From positions 15,857,346 to 15,921,345 of the forward strand of contig CM020618.1 in the NCBI GenBank assembly GCA_009829735.1: a DNA stretch of 64,000 nucleotides, given 5' to 3'. The notes under the pieces are model-generated. The model saw only the letters and a list, made by a program, of their open reading frames with translations, made no database searches and was not told the origin of the DNA. The position numbers and the translations under genes are program-made. The stretch comes from Pyropia yezoensis (Eukaryota > Rhodophyta > Bangiophyceae > Bangiales > Bangiaceae). Shown here piece after piece: positions 61,894-64,000 of the stretch (the stretch's first letter is position 1; each line of letters starts with the position of its first letter).

Positions 61894-64000
61894 CGAACAA
61901 AGACAAACCGCAATCAAGGGGGCGGGGAGGGGAGGGCGGGCAGAGAAACAAGAGGGCGGCAGTAGCGAGGATAGGGTACCCCAACGGGCAACGCGACAGA
62001 ACAGAGGGAAAGAAGCGCAAAGACGATGAGGGTGGTGGGGGCAGGGGGCAATGGCGAAGAGGGGGCAGGTGGTCACAAAAGCGGCGACCGCTGGGCAGCG
62101 ACGCGTGGGGAGGGGACTGCCCCGCGGACGGGGAGTGGGCACGCAACGCCTCTCCCAGCGACCAAGCGCCGTGGCGCGGAAGAGACCGGAGGGGGGGGAA
62201 TGAAGGGGGAGAGAAGGGGGGGGGGGGGGGGTGATTGAGGATAGGCGGGGCACACCCCAGCACAGCGAGGCAAAGGGTGCCAGAGCGGGAGGGCAGCGAC
62301 GTCCAGCAGCGCCGAGCACGCAATCCTCTCCCCACAACAACCGCCCCCCCCCCCGTGTGGGCCCCCTCCACGGCCGAGCCCCTCGACCGACCGCACCAAA
62401 AAAAAAAAAAAAGAGAAAAAATAAGAAAGACGGGCCCCTGTGCCTGGACAGCACCTCACCACGAGGGGAACCGGATCCGGCCGTGCCAGGAGAGTGTGGG
62501 GGCCTGGCCCGGCTCCGCCACCGGGGCCGCCCACCCTACTCGCGCGACGGGGGGGGAGGCGGGCGCCGTGGCACAGCGGGGGGGGGCGCTGTGCCGACCG
62601 CGGTCGGCAGTCTGTCGCACCCCTCCGACCCCCACCCCCCAGCGCCAACCACCGCGCTCCCGAAATGGACACGCGGACCGGTTGCACAGACGGCAGCGAC
62701 GCGCGCCGACGCCAACGCCGACGGCGTGCGGAGGGTGGTGGCGGGGGAGGGGGGGGGTCCGAAACGGTCAAAGCAGCAGAGCGGGCTGCGTCGGCGCACA
62801 CCGTCTCCGGCACTGACGGGGGGTTGGTTGGACAGTGGGGATTGGGGCTCGTGGAGGGAGGGGGCCGCCGCTCCTTGCTAGCTGGCTTTGCCGGGGGGGG
62901 GGGAGGGGAGCCGTGCGCCTCCAGACGACCCTGCTGGTGGTGCCAGAGCAGGTGCCAGTGGGGTGGGACGGGCGTGTCGCGAGAGCGAGGTCGTCGGACG
63001 TGCGCAGGCGGGGGCGGCGACGCCATTGGCGCTGCAAGCAAGGAGTGGGCGTGCGCGGTATCTTGGCGACGGGCGAGGAACCAGGCGCGGGGGGCCACCG
63101 CATGGCCAATGAGAGGAGCCGGACGTGGGAGGCGTGCGGCTTTTGTCCGGCTCGGGGGGGGACGGTGAGCAACGGATATCTGACCCGGACCATGGAAATT
63201 ACTTCCATTCGACTAGGACAAACTGAATGAGAATGTCAACTTGAAAAGTACGTCAGCATTTGCGTCCACATAGAGGGTAAGCAAGTCTCCCAGCCAGAAC
63301 AGTGGGAGAGAGCTCTGAGAGAGTGTACGATCGGTCAGGGTCTTGTGTGCTTGGAGGATGGAAGCGTCCCTGGCATCGTGGTGGATCTCGACCGGCCGCG
63401 GTGGCGGCACCAACGTCCTCGAAAATGCCAGCATCTATCTACCGCGGCGGCGAGCGGCGGCCTTGCAAGTCGCGGCACAGACCGCGGGATCAAGAGGAAG
63501 ACGGGAAGAGACCAGACCGTGCATGCATTTCTGCTTTTGTGCGACAAAACGCCTCCCCGTGTGCTGCGAGCCGGCAAATCTCCCCCCCACCCGCCCAATG
63601 CCCAGTCACGTGTGAGGGCCACCCGCACCGCTCCTGCGGCAAGCGCCCCTTGTCCGTGGCGCGCCGCCCCCCGGCCGGCCGGCGACTCTCGGGGGTGCAA
63701 ACACCGCCCCCCCCCCCCCACACACCCCCCCACCCTGTTTTCAATGGAATGGAACAACGCCACCCCATATCTCTGTCTCTTCCAAGATCCCCCACACACC
63801 CCAACAGCATGCAATGCGGGCGCGAGCATATCTGGACTACGCGCGAGTGGAGCCGTGTTGGGTGGACGCCCGCCACTGCGCGAGTGTGCCGGCCACTGGG
63901 AGTGTGCCGGCCGACCCCCCCCCCACGCAAACACGCAAACGGGTGTGTGCCGGAGGTAAATAGGCAGCCGACGGCGCCAGGCTGGCCGTCACCCCCTGAT
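61894..64000. other. Intergenic to window end
   Basis: No gene I can support. Contents: a G run at about 62,214-62,231; a C run at about 62,345-62,353; an A-rich tract at 62,398-62,430; G runs near 62,578-62,587 and 62,745-62,757; normal-composition DNA at 63,180-63,560; and a C run at about 63,708-63,719. Frames here are long on both strands but Arg/Pro/Gly-rich, with no domain. Confidence 0.4.

Noticed and set aside
61500-62460. N-terminal extension of the membrane protein upstream of 61,893
   Set aside because: The frame is open but passes through A and G/C homopolymers and Pro/Ser low-complexity sequence. The ATG at 61,893 gives a more normal protein.
63335-63934. Minus-strand 199-residue frame near the window end
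   Set aside because: No recognisable domain, equally long frames on the other strand, and C-run-driven composition.

Overview
The window is eukaryotic nuclear DNA. It has GT-AG introns, a eukaryotic-type DNA primase catalytic subunit, a cytochrome bc1 core/mitochondrial processing peptidase homologue with a presequence-like N-terminus, two chromodomain Ty3/Gypsy LTR retrotransposons and a PIF/Harbinger-type transposase. Composition is very GC-rich with long G and C homopolymers, many Ala/Gly/Pro-rich stretches and few, short introns. This fits a GC-rich protist or alga (a bangiophyte red alga or another GC-rich unicellular lineage would be plausible), but no marker here fixes the taxon.

Layout. 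1-2,300: poorly recognised, probably multi-exon hypothetical genes. 2,750-3,490: a PAN/Apple-domain protein. 3,490-5,340: DNA primase small subunit, preceded by two perfect palindromes that look like E2F sites. 6,553-8,399: an FAD-dependent amine-oxidase-like oxidoreductase whose frame changes at a poly-G run. 8,750-11,650: a low-complexity locus with a 45-bp minisatellite. 13,314-18,052: a trypsin-like protease, then a STAND (NB-ARC) ATPase with about 16 near-identical TPRs, then a GT47/RXYLT1-like glycosyltransferase tail. 19,913-20,335 (minus): a secreted Cys-rich protein.

21,390-47,350 is a nest of mobile DNA. A diverged inverted-repeat element carries a 285-bp MITE in its left arm and a nearly intact, very young Gypsy element (23,626-33,829, minus orientation) in its right arm. 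A Harbinger-like transposase and a convergent SANT/Myb-like gene follow, and a second Gypsy element (37,200-46,580, plus orientation) is inserted in the SANT/Myb gene. Both Gypsy elements carry, between integrase and 3' LTR, a homologous gene on the antisense strand; this is the most interesting feature of the window.

47,840-49,975 holds a second large inverted repeat. 51,401-53,170 (minus) is an aldonolactone oxidase-type flavoenzyme with a C-terminal membrane anchor. 53,400-57,250 is dominated by simple repeats. 57,260-59,114 is the bc1 core 1/MPP-beta-like gene with one intron. 60,592-61,893 (minus) is a four-helix membrane protein with a coiled-coil tail. The rest of the window has no gene I can support.
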